From: Flavobacteriales bacterium UBA5081
GTDB lineage: Bacteria > Bacteroidota > Bacteroidia > Flavobacteriales_E > Vicingaceae
Assembly (NCBI GenBank): GCA_002415785.1
Contig: DIAJ01000047.1
Coordinates: 24,813 to 88,812 of the forward strand
DNA: 64,000 bases
Direction of reading: 5' to 3'
Below, piece after piece: positions 16,086 through 24,289 of the stretch; the stretch's first letter is position 1; each line of letters starts with the position of its first letter. A model generated the notes under the pieces. That model had not been told where the DNA came from. It saw only the letters and a list, made by a program, of their open reading frames with translations, and did not search any database. The position numbers and the translations under genes were made by a program.

Positions 16086-17558
16086 CTACTCCACCTTCAA
16101 ATACCCCTCCAATCCTTGCAGTCCACCTTCTCGGCCAAAGCCGCTTTCTTTATAGCCACCAAAGGGAGAAGTAGGATCGAATTTGTTGAAGGTATTGGCC
16201 CAAACCACACCGGCTTTGAGTTGGACACTTAAGTTAAAGGCTTTGGAACCTTTGTCGGTCCACACCCCGGCAGATAATCCATAAGGGGTGTTGTTGGCTT
16301 TTTCGATGGCTTCATCTACCGTTCGGAAGGTTTGAATGGCGAGCACCGGTCCGAAAATTTCTTCCTGTGCCAATCGACTGGATTGGGCTACATCAAAAAA
16401 TAAAGTTGGATGGCAGTAATAGCCTTTTTTGGGCAGCTTGCTCTTCACTTGAAAAGACTCCAAGCCTTCTTTTTCGCCGATTTTCAAATAGGCTTCAATG
16501 GTTTCCAATTGCTTTTTGGAGTTTATCGCTCCAACATCGGTATTTTTATCCAAAGGATCACCGACAATCAGTGTTTCCAAGCGAGCTTTGAGTTTGCGCT
16601 CCACTTCTTCTTTGATGGACTCTTGCACAAACAAGCGAGAACCGGCACAACAAACATGCCCTTGGTTGAAGAAAATACCGTTGATTACGCCTTCTACCGC
16701 TTGGTCGATAGCCGCATCTTCGAAAATAATGTTAGCTGATTTACCACCCAATTCCAAAGTGGCTTTTTTCTTGGTTCCGGCAATGGCTTTTTGAATGATC
16801 TTGCCCACTTCCGTAGAACCGGTAAAGGCAATTTTATCGATGTCGGGATGCTCCACCAAGGCAGCTCCGGTTTGTCCGGCTCCTGTAATTATGTTCACTA
16901 CGCCATCAGGCAATCCGGCATCTTGAATTAATTCAGCTAACTTCATCGCAGTAAGCGGCGTTGTTTCTGCGGGTTTTAAGACCACCGTATTCCCACAAGC
17001 CAATGCCGGCGCAATTTTCCAAGCCGCCATTAAAAGTGGAAAGTTCCAAGGAATAATTTGTCCTGCTACACCCAAAGGTTCCACTTTTCGGTGCGGGAAG
17101 GCGTATTCTAATTTATCAGCCCATCCGGCATAATAAAAAAAGTGCGCTGCTGCCAAAGGAATGTCTATATCACGCGCTTCTTTAATGGGCTTCCCACCGT
17201 CCATGCTTTCAATTACGGCAAATTCTCTTGCTCTTTCTTGAATTAATCTGGCAATTCTAAAAATGTATTTCGCTCTTTCTTTTGCCGGCAGTTTCGACCA
17301 TTTAGGAAAAGCCTTTCGGGCAGCACTCACCGCCGCATCTACATCACTTCCGTTGGCTTCTGCCACTTTTGAAATCACTTCTTCATTGGAAGGGTTAATC
17401 GTTTCAAAGTATTTTTTCGACTTTGGTTGAACGAATTTACTGCCAATAAACAAGTCGTATTTATCTTTTATCTCAACGTGCTCGCTACTTTCTGGTGCAG
17501 CAGCATATTGCCAATCGGTGTCAAATTTTAAAGAGAAGGAATTTATCTTTTTTGTCAT
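16086..17558 (-). CDS. Aldehyde dehydrogenase, full length
   Basis: 490-residue NAD(P)-dependent enzyme. Catalytic machinery is complete: Asn172 in PWNFPLL, Glu269 in LELGGK, and the nucleophile among Cys303/Cys304 in NQGHVCCAGSR. The cofactor-binding FTGSTEVG is at 246-252 and a normal C-terminal PFGGYKESGFGREGG segment is present. It starts 3 bp after deoC ends, so the two are one transcript; the likely job is oxidation of the acetaldehyde released by DeoC. In related genomes the short ALDH gene follows directly; here 9.7 kb of island DNA intervenes. Substrate is an inference. Confidence 0.92.
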   Translation of the reverse strand: MTKKINSFSLKFDTDWQYAAAPESSEHVEIKDKYDLFIGSKFVQPKSKKYFETINPSNEEVISKVAEANGSDVDAAVSAARKAFPKWSKLPAKERAKYIFRIARLIQERAREFAVIESMDGGKPIKEARDIDIPLAAAHFFYYAGWADKLEYAFPHRKVEPLGVAGQIIPWNFPLLMAAWKIAPALACGNTVVLKPAETTPLTAMKLAELIQDAGLPDGVVNIITGAGQTGAALVEHPDIDKIAFTGSTEVGKIIQKAIAGTKKKATLELGGKSANIIFEDAAIDQAVEGVINGIFFNQGHVCCAGSRLFVQESIKEEVERKLKARLETLIVGDPLDKNTDVGAINSKKQLETIEAYLKIGEKEGLESFQVKSKLPKKGYYCHPTLFFDVAQSSRLAQEEIFGPVLAIQTFRTVDEAIEKANNTPYGLSAGVWTDKGSKAFNLSVQLKAGVVWANTFNKFDPTSPFGGYKESGFGREGGLQGLEGYLKVE

Positions 17559-17561
17559 CGC

Positions 17562-18464
17562 TTAATCTTTTGAAAAATAATCTGCGCTTTGATATGCGCC
17601 ACTTTCTTGTTTCGCCAACTGCATTAATACATCGTTTGCCAGGCGGCTGGCACCAAAGCGAAACCACTCATTGCTCATCCATGCTTGGCCGAGCGTTTCG
17701 CGCAACATCACCAAATACTGCAAAGCCGTTTTGGCATCTGAAATGCCACCTGCGGGCTTCATGCCCACCATTTTTCCTGTGGTGTAATAATGATCACGAA
17801 TGGCTTCTAACATTAACAAAGTAATGGGCATTGTTGCTGCCGGGGAAATCTTCCCAGTGGAAGTCTTAATAAAGTCAGCTCCTGCATGAATGGCCAAATC
17901 ACTGGCTCTTCTCACTTGATCCGGAGTACCTAACTCACCGGTTTCTAAAATCACTTTTAGTCTGGCATTTCCACAAGCTTCTTTAACCTTCGCAATTTCA
18001 TCAAACACAAAATCATATTCTCCTTGATGAAATTTTCCTCGAGAAATTACCATATCAATTTCATCAGCTCCAGCATCTACTGCCATTTTTGTATCCGCTA
18101 ACTTTACATCCAAATTGCTCATTCCCGAAGGAAAGGCTGTAGCCACAGAAGCTACCTTTACGCCGGAATCACCCAAAGCTTTTTTTGCAATAGCCACCAT
18201 ATTCGGATACACACAAACCGCCGCCACATTCGGCACATCCATACTCTCATGTAAATGCGAAGCTTTGTAACACAACTGCTTAACTTTCCCCTCAGTATCC
18301 TTTCCCTCCAAAGTCGTCAGGTCAATCATATTTAAAGCCAACTTTAAGCCTTCAATTTTAGCCTCTTTCTTTATGCTTCTTGTCTTAAATTTATTCGCCC
18401 GCTCAATTAAACCCAATTGATCAATGCTTGGCGAACGACTAATATCGTATTTCAAACTACTCAA
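17562..18464 (-). CDS. deoC: Deoxyribose-phosphate aldolase
   Basis: Class I aldolase that splits 2-deoxyribose-5-phosphate into acetaldehyde and glyceraldehyde-3-phosphate in deoxynucleoside breakdown. The Schiff-base Lys200 lies in GADFIKTSTGK; supporting residues are Asp137 (EIDMVIS) and Lys236 (KPAGG). At 300 residues it is of the longer DeoC type with an N-terminal extension. First gene of deoC-ALDH, divergent from the fic gene across a 121-bp region. Confidence 0.95.
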   Translation of the reverse strand: MSSLKYDISRSPSIDQLGLIERANKFKTRSIKKEAKIEGLKLALNMIDLTTLEGKDTEGKVKQLCYKASHLHESMDVPNVAAVCVYPNMVAIAKKALGDSGVKVASVATAFPSGMSNLDVKLADTKMAVDAGADEIDMVISRGKFHQGEYDFVFDEIAKVKEACGNARLKVILETGELGTPDQVRRASDLAIHAGADFIKTSTGKISPAATMPITLLMLEAIRDHYYTTGKMVGMKPAGGISDAKTALQYLVMLRETLGQAWMSNEWFRFGASRLANDVLMQLAKQESGAYQSADYFSKD

Positions 18465-18539
18465 ATTCTTAGTTTTTATTATGGTTCAAAGATAAGGCTT
18501 CTGATAAATTTTTAAGAAATAATGAAAGCAAATAAAATA

Positions 18540-18556
18540 TTGACAATTTTTGTCAA
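18540..18556. promoter_or_regulatory. 17-bp perfect palindrome, operator candidate for fic gene
   Basis: TTGACA (18540-18545) and TGTCAA (18551-18556) are inverted copies that extend to a full 17-bp palindrome TTGACAATTTTTGTCAA apart from its centre base. A further half-site TTGAC follows at 18569-18573. It overlaps the -33 TTG of the fic promoter. The fic product has an XRE-type DNA-binding domain, so autorepression is the simple reading. Confidence 0.55.
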
Positions 18557-18573
18557 ATTTTATAAAAATTGAC

Positions 18574-18581
18574 TAAATTTG
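18574..18581 (+). promoter_or_regulatory. -7 promoter box of the fic gene
   Basis: TAAATTTG matches TAnnTTTG exactly, and a TTG lies at 18550-18552, 21 bp upstream, the usual Bacteroidota spacing. The GTG start codon at 18586 is only 4 bp downstream, so the mRNA would be leaderless or nearly so. Confidence 0.5.
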
Positions 18582-18585
18582 TTTT

Positions 18586-19632
18586 GTGGAAAAATTAGGA
18601 GACATATTAAAAGCCGCAAGAACCAAATCAAACAAAGCACTTAAAGAAGTAGCCAAAGAAGTGGCACTTGACTACAGTCTATTAAGCAGAATAGAAAATG
18701 GCAGCCGAGCGGCTACAAAAAGTCAGATTTTAACCCTAGCTGACTATTACAAAATCCCACCAAAAGATTTAATGATTCACTGGTTGAGTGACAAACTCTA
18801 TCTACAACTTAAAGATGAAGAAGGGGCGATTGAAGCGCTTCAGCTGGCTGAGAGCCGTTTGTCATATCATGTCAAATCATTTAACAATCAACCTTTATTA
18901 AAAAAAATAAATAGCCTAAAACAAGAATTAGACAAGCATCGCCCACTTGACAAAACTCACTTGCAAAAGCTAATCAACTACTACAAAGTAGAGTACACCT
19001 ACGACAGTAATCGAATTGAAGGAAACACTTTAACTTTAAAAGAAACCGCTCTTGTTATTGAAAAAGGAATGACCATTCGAGGGAAATCTGTCCAAGAACA
19101 CTTTGAAACGGTTAATCATGCTGAGGCTGTAGATTTACTTTATGATTTTGTTCAAAAAAAGAGCGAGCTTAATGAGTTTCTCTTAAAACAAATTCACGCC
19201 TTGGTTTTACGCGGCATTGACAAACACAATGCCGGCAGGTACCGCAATGTAAATGTGAGAATTAGCGGGAGCAAATACGAGCCACCTCAACCATTTATGC
19301 TCAATAAACTCATGGAAGATTACTTTCTTTTTTATCAAGAGCAAAAAGGCAAAATGCACCCAGTGGTATTAGCTGCTGAAATGCATGAGCGTTTAGTTAC
19401 TATTCATCCATTTATTGATGGTAATGGTAGAACCGCTAGACTTGTAATGAACCTTGTTTTGATGCAAGCAGGATTCCCCATTACCAACATCAGCAGTGAG
19501 CAAGAAAATCGCTTGACTTATTACGAAAGCTTGGAACTGGCCCAAACCGAAAATAATAAAAATCCGTTTATCGAATTTATCGGTCAGCATGTGGTAAAGG
19601 CGCTGGAAGAGTTTTTGAAATTGTCTGCTTAA
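18586..19632 (+). CDS. Fic-domain AMP-transferase with N-terminal XRE helix-turn-helix
   Basis: 348 residues. Residues 1-60 form an XRE-type DNA-binding domain (EVAKEVALDYSLLSRIENGS). The Fic core motif HPFIDGNGR is at 274-282, complete for AMP transfer to protein hydroxyls. The inhibitory motif SxxxEG (Ser141-Glu145-Gly146 in SNRIEGN) lies N-terminal to the core, making it a class II, self-inhibited Fic protein. Starts at GTG 18586. The palindrome and promoter just upstream suggest that the XRE domain binds its own promoter. Target protein unknown. It is a single-gene unit divergent from deoC. Confidence 0.9.
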   Translation: MEKLGDILKAARTKSNKALKEVAKEVALDYSLLSRIENGSRAATKSQILTLADYYKIPPKDLMIHWLSDKLYLQLKDEEGAIEALQLAESRLSYHVKSFNNQPLLKKINSLKQELDKHRPLDKTHLQKLINYYKVEYTYDSNRIEGNTLTLKETALVIEKGMTIRGKSVQEHFETVNHAEAVDLLYDFVQKKSELNEFLLKQIHALVLRGIDKHNAGRYRNVNVRISGSKYEPPQPFMLNKLMEDYFLFYQEQKGKMHPVVLAAEMHERLVTIHPFIDGNGRTARLVMNLVLMQAGFPITNISSEQENRLTYYESLELAQTENNKNPFIEFIGQHVVKALEEFLKLSA

Positions 19633-19727
19633 GTTATGATTTATGAGCTTCACTTTTCTGATAATAATAAAAATACAATTTCAATGTTTTAAAATATGTG
19701 AACTTTGTTCCAGTTTCTTTCCTTTTT

Positions 19728-19758
19728 GCTCGCCAAAAAGGAAAACAAAAAGGCGAGC
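19728..19758. repeat. Inverted repeat GCTCGCC/GGCGAGC
   Basis: 7-bp arms at 19728-19734 and 19752-19758 enclose an A-rich loop. It is G+C-rich against its surroundings and resembles sequences scattered between genes in other Bacteroidota (recall). It could end the fic transcript about 100 bp after its stop, but lacks a clear T-run. Confidence 0.35.
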
Positions 19759-19982
19759 CTGGATACAATCCCCTCTTTTTCCTTCACAAAGCTAAACTTA
19801 GGCCGGATGATCTTCTTCGTTCCTCAGGAGCTTTCCGGTCTCTCTAAAGCTTTGTTTTGAAAAAAGCAGGATTGCCTCCAAAGGCATTTATCAGTTCTGC
19901 GAACTGATTTGGTTTGAAATCATTTCAAATAACAGAAATCTTATATTCATAACTCAAAAATGAATCGATTCATTGATTGATA

Positions 19983-20076
19983 GGGCTGTGCCCAATCCTA
20001 ACAGATGTCGCCCTTTCTGGGCTAGACTTTAAGTCCCGAAGGGACGACGTCTGTTAGCCCGGTACAAAGTGCCGGG
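19983..20076. repeat. Compound REP-like hairpin block
   Basis: Four small hairpins occur in 94 bp: GGGC-TGT-GCCC (19983-19993), GCCC-TTTCT-GGGC (20010-20022), GTCCC-GAA-GGGAC (20033-20045) and an 8-bp stem with AAA loop (20058-20076). A longer imperfect inverted repeat CTAACAGATGTCGCCC (19998-20013) / GGGACGACGTCTGTTAG (20041-20057) encloses two of them. The G+C content is far above the surroundings. The design is like a dispersed REP/MITE-type repeat rather than a regulatory leader. Confidence 0.5.
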
Positions 20077-20263
20077 TGTATAAATAAAACGAATGTAACT
20101 TTTGGCGGAGTTTTTACAAAAACTGTGACAAAAGTGGGTTAATGAGATTTGAAATTCACTAGCTCCTATCTAAGTTTCGTTTCAGCTTGAATATTATTTA
20201 CAATAATATTTTTAATGCCTTTACTCTATAAAACATAACCCCAATAAGCTTACATTATTTTAC

Positions 20264-20271
20264 TAAATTTG
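20264..20271 (+). promoter_or_regulatory. Candidate -7 promoter box of cysC operon
   Basis: TAAATTTG fits TAnnTTTG; no TTG at the expected -33 distance. It would give a leader of about 60 bases before the cysC ATG. Confidence 0.35.
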
Positions 20272-20338
20272 CCCGCTTAGCTGAAAGCTTTATCATATTT
20301 AATCAAAATTTTAACGCTAGAGCAATAGCAAAGCATTC

Positions 20339-20947
20339 ATGAAGGACGAAGGCAATAATATTTTTTCAGTTTTTGACGAAATTCTTCCGAGAGGAGAAAA
20401 GGAAAGGCTTTTAAAGCAAAAGTCCAAAGTTATTTGGATGACCGGCTTAAGCGGCTCAGGAAAAACAACTATTGCAAAATACTTAGAAAGATACCTTCAC
20501 GAAAATGGTTATTTAACGCAATTGTTAGACGGTGATAACATTCGCAGTGGAATCAACAATAACCTCGGCTTTTCAGATGAGGATCGAACAGAGAATATTC
20601 GTCGTATTGCAGAAGTGTCAAAGTTATTTCTAAACTGCGGAGTAATTACCATTAACTGCTTTGTAAGTCCTACAAAAGCCATTCGCGAAATGGCGAAGTC
20701 AATTATCGGTGAAGATGATTTTATAGAAGTTTTTATTGACACCCCACTTGAAGTTTGTGAAGCCAGAGATGTAAAAGGACTGTACAAAAAAGCAAGAGCA
20801 GGAGAGATTAAGGATTTTACCGGCATTAGTGCTCCTTTTGAAGCTCCGGAAGATGCTTTACGCATTGAAACAGCGGACTTGAGCATTGAAGAATCAGCTA
20901 AAAAAATTATAGATTACCTTATTCCAATTATAGAAAAGAAAGCGTAA
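20339..20947 (+). CDS. cysC: Adenylyl-sulfate kinase
   Basis: Phosphorylates APS to PAPS using ATP. The P-loop GLSGSGKT is at 36-43. The APS-binding part is GDNIRSGINNNLGFSDEDR, and the active serine lies in CFVSPTKAIR. The 202-residue length is normal. First gene of cysC-cysD-(four-helix bundle)-cysN. Bacteroidota often use this set to make PAPS for sulfation; no PAPS reductase or sulfite reductase is in this window, so assimilation versus sulfation cannot be decided. Confidence 0.95.
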   Translation: MKDEGNNIFSVFDEILPRGEKERLLKQKSKVIWMTGLSGSGKTTIAKYLERYLHENGYLTQLLDGDNIRSGINNNLGFSDEDRTENIRRIAEVSKLFLNCGVITINCFVSPTKAIREMAKSIIGEDDFIEVFIDTPLEVCEARDVKGLYKKARAGEIKDFTGISAPFEAPEDALRIETADLSIEESAKKIIDYLIPIIEKKA

Positions 20948-20951
20948 AAAC

Positions 20952-21857
20952 ATGCAAACGTACAATTTAACGCATTTAAAAGAATTAGAGTCAGAAGCCA
21001 TTTACGTAATTCGCGAAGTGGCTGCACAATTTGAAAACCCCGTACTCCTGTTTTCAGGAGGAAAGGATTCAATTGTTTGTGCACATTTAGCCAAGAAAGC
21101 TTTTTATCCGGCAAAACTGCCCTTCCCACTTATGCATGTGGACACAGGACACAATTTCCCGGAGACCATTGCCTTTAGAGATAAGTTTATCAAAGAATTA
21201 GGTGCAGAGCTCATTGTAGCTTCTGTTCAAGAGTCGATTGACCAAGGGAAAGTAGTTGAGGAAAAAGGCTTTAATGCGAGTCGTAACGGCTTACAAACAG
21301 TTACTCTGCTCGACGGAATTGAAAAACACAAATTTGATGCTGCCATGGGTGGTGCAAGGAGAGATGAAGAAAAGGCCCGAGCAAAAGAGCGTTTCTTCTC
21401 TCATAGAGATGAGTTTGGTCAGTGGGACCCTAAAAATCAGCGTCCTGAGTTGTGGAACATTTTTAATGGCTTTAAAAACTTTGGTGAAAACTTTCGTGTA
21501 TTCCCAATTAGTAACTGGACAGAGATGGACGTTTGGCAATATATTTTAGCTGAAGGCATTGAGCTGCCTCCACTTTACTTTGCTCACGAGCGTGAGTGCT
21601 TTGTAAGAGATGGTGTAGTTATGTCTACTTCTAAATTTATTCCTCAGCGAGATACTGAAGAGACCAAAACCATGCAAGTTCGTTTCCGCACCATTGGCGA
21701 TATGACTTGTACCGGCGCTGTGGAGTCTGATGCAGATACTTTAGAAAAAATTATTGAAGAAGTGGCTGCTACGAGAACTACCGAAAGAGGAACTCGCTCC
21801 GACGACAAACGCTCGGAAGCAGCGATGGAAGACCGTAAGCGACAAGGATACTTTTGA
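20952..21857 (+). CDS. cysD: Sulfate adenylyltransferase subunit 2
   Basis: Small catalytic subunit of ATP sulfurylase, which forms APS from ATP and sulfate with CysN. The PP-loop SGGKDS is at 35-40. MHVDTGHNFPE, GGARRDEEKARAKER and the C-terminal EAAMEDRKRQGYF are all typical. It starts 4 bp after cysC. The following cysN lies 482 bp downstream, with an unrelated small gene in between. Confidence 0.96.
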   Translation: MQTYNLTHLKELESEAIYVIREVAAQFENPVLLFSGGKDSIVCAHLAKKAFYPAKLPFPLMHVDTGHNFPETIAFRDKFIKELGAELIVASVQESIDQGKVVEEKGFNASRNGLQTVTLLDGIEKHKFDAAMGGARRDEEKARAKERFFSHRDEFGQWDPKNQRPELWNIFNGFKNFGENFRVFPISNWTEMDVWQYILAEGIELPPLYFAHERECFVRDGVVMSTSKFIPQRDTEETKTMQVRFRTIGDMTCTGAVESDADTLEKIIEEVAATRTTERGTRSDDKRSEAAMEDRKRQGYF

Positions 21858-21929
21858 AATAGGAAATATGAAATCGGAAAGTTGAAAAAATTAGAAAATT
21901 TAAAAATCAAAAGTTTTTAATTAATTAGA

Positions 21930-22289
21930 ATGCCTTTTTCAAATTCACATACCGATCTAAAAGATAGAACAAAGCAGTTTGCTTTAGCAATTATACAATT
22001 AACAAAAAACTTAAATCAAAATTTAGCTGAAAGAGAAATATCAAAACAATTAATTAGAAGTGGAATGTCGGTTGGAGCAAATACAAGTTCTGCATTTAGA
22101 GGTAGATCCTCAAAAGAGTACAAATCCAAATTGGGAGTTGTAATCGAAGAGGCCGATGAATGTATTTATTGGATGGACTTACTAATTGCATCAGGAGCAA
22201 ACGTTGACTCTAATTTAGTTAAGAAGCTTCAAGTTGAAGCGAACGAACTAGTTTCCATTTTCATTTCTTTAGTCAAAAAGAGTGATTAG
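21930..22289 (+). CDS. Four-helix-bundle protein (23S rRNA intervening-sequence type)
   Basis: 119 residues of the S23/IVP-type family, with signature stretches LKDRTKQFALAIIQL, ISKQLIRSGMSVGANTSSA, AFRGRSSKEYKSKLGVVIEEADECIYWM. Homologues are found inside rRNA intervening sequences and, in Bacteroidota, as stray genes between operon genes. Here it interrupts cysD-cysN. The 72 bp before and 50 bp after are AT-rich and low in complexity. The function is unknown; it forms pentamers in solved relatives (family knowledge). It is inserted in the same direction as the operon, so cysN expression can continue. Confidence 0.88.
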   Translation: MPFSNSHTDLKDRTKQFALAIIQLTKNLNQNLAEREISKQLIRSGMSVGANTSSAFRGRSSKEYKSKLGVVIEEADECIYWMDLLIASGANVDSNLVKKLQVEANELVSIFISLVKKSD

Positions 22290-22339
22290 GACAATTTCCA
22301 CTTTCATATTTCATACTTCAGCTTTCATATTTTAAAACT

Positions 22340-23602
22340 ATGAGTTCATACTTAGACATGGAATTGCTTCGCTTCTCGACAGCGGGGAGTGTAGACGACG
22401 GAAAGAGCACCTTGATTGGAAGATTGCTGTACGATAGTAAATCCATTTTTGAGGATCAGTACGAGGCGATTGAGCAAACGAGTAAGAAAAAGGGCGATGA
22501 GCATGTAAACCTGGCTTTGTTAACCGACGGACTGCGTTCTGAACGTGAGCAAGGAATTACCATTGATGTGGCTTACCGCTATTTTGCTACACCAAAAAGG
22601 AAGTTTATCATTGCTGATACTCCCGGGCATATTCAGTATACCAGAAACATGGTTACGGGTGCTTCTACTTCTAACCTTTCCATCATTTTAATTGATGCGC
22701 GAAAAGGAATTATTGAGCAAACTCACCGCCATACTTTTATTGCTTCTTTGTTGGGCATTCCTCATGTTGTGTTTTGCATCAACAAGATGGATTTGGTGGA
22801 CTACAGCGAAGAAACCTTTGAAAAGATTAAAAAGGAAGTGGAAGCTTTTGCCAGTAAATTGGATGTAAAAGACATTCACTTTATTCCGATTAGTGCTTTA
22901 AAAGGCGATAATGTGGTGAATAAGTCTGAAAATATGGACTGGTACAAAGGAAGCACTTTGCTTTATTTGTTGGAAAACATTCACATTGGCAGCGATCACA
23001 ATCACATCGACTGTCGTTTTCCGGTGCAGTCAGTTATTCGTCCGCATTCTGATGAGTTTCACGATTATCGTGGTTATGCGGGAAGAATTGCCGGAGGGGT
23101 TTTTAAGAAAGGCGACAAGGTAATTGCGCTACCTTCGGGATTTAGCTCAAAAATTAAAAGTATTGACACTATGGATGGTGAGCTGCAAGAGGCTTACGCA
23201 CCGATGTCGGTGAGCATGACTTTAGAAGATGAAATTGACATTAGCCGTGGAGATATGATTGTTCGGGAAAATAACCAGCCCAATGTTTCTCAAGATGTTG
23301 ATGTAATGATTTGTTGGTTAAACGATAAGCCACTTCAAGCCGGTGGAAAATATGCCGTAAAGCACACCACCAATGATGCTCGATGTATCATTAAAGATGT
23401 TCGCTATAAAATTGACATTAATACGCTGCACAGAAACGAAGAAGATAAAAACATTGGCATGAACGATATTGGCAGAATTGCCATTCGCACCACCAAGCCT
23501 TTGTACTTCGACTCTTACCGCAGAAACCGCAACACCGGAAGCTTAATTATTATTGATGAAGCTACTCACGAAACGGTAGGTGCAGGAATGATTTTGACTT
23601 AG
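22340..23602 (+). CDS. cysN: Sulfate adenylyltransferase subunit 1
   Basis: GTPase subunit of ATP sulfurylase. G-motifs are GSVDDGKST (16-24), DTPGH (93-97) and NKMD (148-151). The C-terminal part has the EF-Tu-like domains ending with HETVGAGMI. At 420 residues it is a stand-alone CysN without a fused CysC, consistent with the separate cysC upstream. A strong terminator follows 15 bp after the stop. Confidence 0.95.
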   Translation: MSSYLDMELLRFSTAGSVDDGKSTLIGRLLYDSKSIFEDQYEAIEQTSKKKGDEHVNLALLTDGLRSEREQGITIDVAYRYFATPKRKFIIADTPGHIQYTRNMVTGASTSNLSIILIDARKGIIEQTHRHTFIASLLGIPHVVFCINKMDLVDYSEETFEKIKKEVEAFASKLDVKDIHFIPISALKGDNVVNKSENMDWYKGSTLLYLLENIHIGSDHNHIDCRFPVQSVIRPHSDEFHDYRGYAGRIAGGVFKKGDKVIALPSGFSSKIKSIDTMDGELQEAYAPMSVSMTLEDEIDISRGDMIVRENNQPNVSQDVDVMICWLNDKPLQAGGKYAVKHTTNDARCIIKDVRYKIDINTLHRNEEDKNIGMNDIGRIAIRTTKPLYFDSYRRNRNTGSLIIIDEATHETVGAGMILT

Positions 23603-23617
23603 GTATTTGTTTCTTAT

Positions 23618-23651
23618 AAAAGGCTGACTTTGGTATCAAAGTCAGCCTTTT
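23618..23651 (+). terminator. Strong bidirectional hairpin terminator
   Basis: A perfect 15-bp stem (AAAAGGCTGACTTTG at 23618-23632 and its complement at 23637-23651) with loop GTAT. It has A-runs before and T-runs after the stem, so it can end cysN transcription and also transcription of the convergent gene at 23658. Confidence 0.9.
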
Positions 23652-23657
23652 ATTAAA

Positions 23658-24269
23658 TCAATTTGCAATAAGACCAGCGGTTAATATTCCAAAAAATAAA
23701 CTTACACCACTTGAAGCTTTATAGTCCATATTTACATGCTTATCAAACCTAGCCAAACCTAATTCAAGAGAACTTATAGACAACTCGCTTTCAGACAAGT
23801 AATTACATGTAATTTTATAATTTTGTTTACTCTCGTCTAACTGATAGCTAAGTTTAGCAAGAGTATCATTCTCTAGAACAAAGCTCCAACCCTCTTTTCC
23901 AAGGTTTAAGAAGCCATCTTTATGTGTTACAACTTCCACAACTGCATTCTGTTTAGGAAAAAACAGTTTAGAGCCTTTATAATAAGCTATGGTGTCACCA
24001 TTCTCTGACAATAAAATTTTATTATTAATCAAAGTTGAATTAGATTGTTCTTTACTATTTTTAAAAACGATGCTATCTAACATACTATTGTTTCTAAGTC
24101 TATATGAACTTAATACAACGTCCTCATTTTTAACAATAATTTCACTTGATAAGTCATAACTCTTACTAACACTCCCATTAAGTACTACAGTTTGAGAAAG
24201 TGCAAAGAATGGAGTTGTCAACAAACAAGCAAACAAAATAAATATCTTAATATTATTAACTATAGCCAT
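23658..24269 (-). CDS. Secreted protein of unknown function
   Basis: 203 residues with an N-terminal signal peptide (FILFACLLTTPFFALSQ). The mature part is beta-rich (VVLNGSVSKSYDLSSEI, SYRLRNNSMLDSIVF). The last ~15 residues are hydrophobic (SGVSLFFGILTAGLI) and could be a second membrane segment. No family recognised. It lies 20 bp downstream of the lipoprotein gene 24290-25159, so the two probably form an operon that ends at the shared terminator. Confidence 0.65.
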   Translation of the reverse strand: MAIVNNIKIFILFACLLTTPFFALSQTVVLNGSVSKSYDLSSEIIVKNEDVVLSSYRLRNNSMLDSIVFKNSKEQSNSTLINNKILLSENGDTIAYYKGSKLFFPKQNAVVEVVTHKDGFLNLGKEGWSFVLENDTLAKLSYQLDESKQNYKITCNYLSESELSISSLELGLARFDKHVNMDYKASSGVSLFFGILTAGLIAN

Positions 24270-24289
24270 AATATAATTGATTTAAAAAA

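Larger units (their letters stand above)
19633..20338. other. 706-bp intergenic region rich in hairpins
   Basis: No credible gene. Inverted repeat GCTCGCC/GGCGAGC at 19728-19758 may form a transcript end for fic. About 19760-19890 is denser in G+C and C-rich and looks like decayed or repeat DNA. A compact block of hairpins lies at 19983-20076 (listed separately). The cysC promoter box is at 20264-20271. The ~62-bp leader before cysC shows no riboswitch I can recognise. Confidence 0.5.

Noticed and set aside
16367..16794. Three overlapping plus-strand frames opposite the long ALDH gene
   Set aside because: They oppose a clear full-length aldehyde dehydrogenase and have no protein-like features.
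20220..20338. Riboswitch (SAM or other) ahead of cysC
   Set aside because: The leader is short and AT-rich; no conserved riboswitch core or terminator/antiterminator pair was seen.
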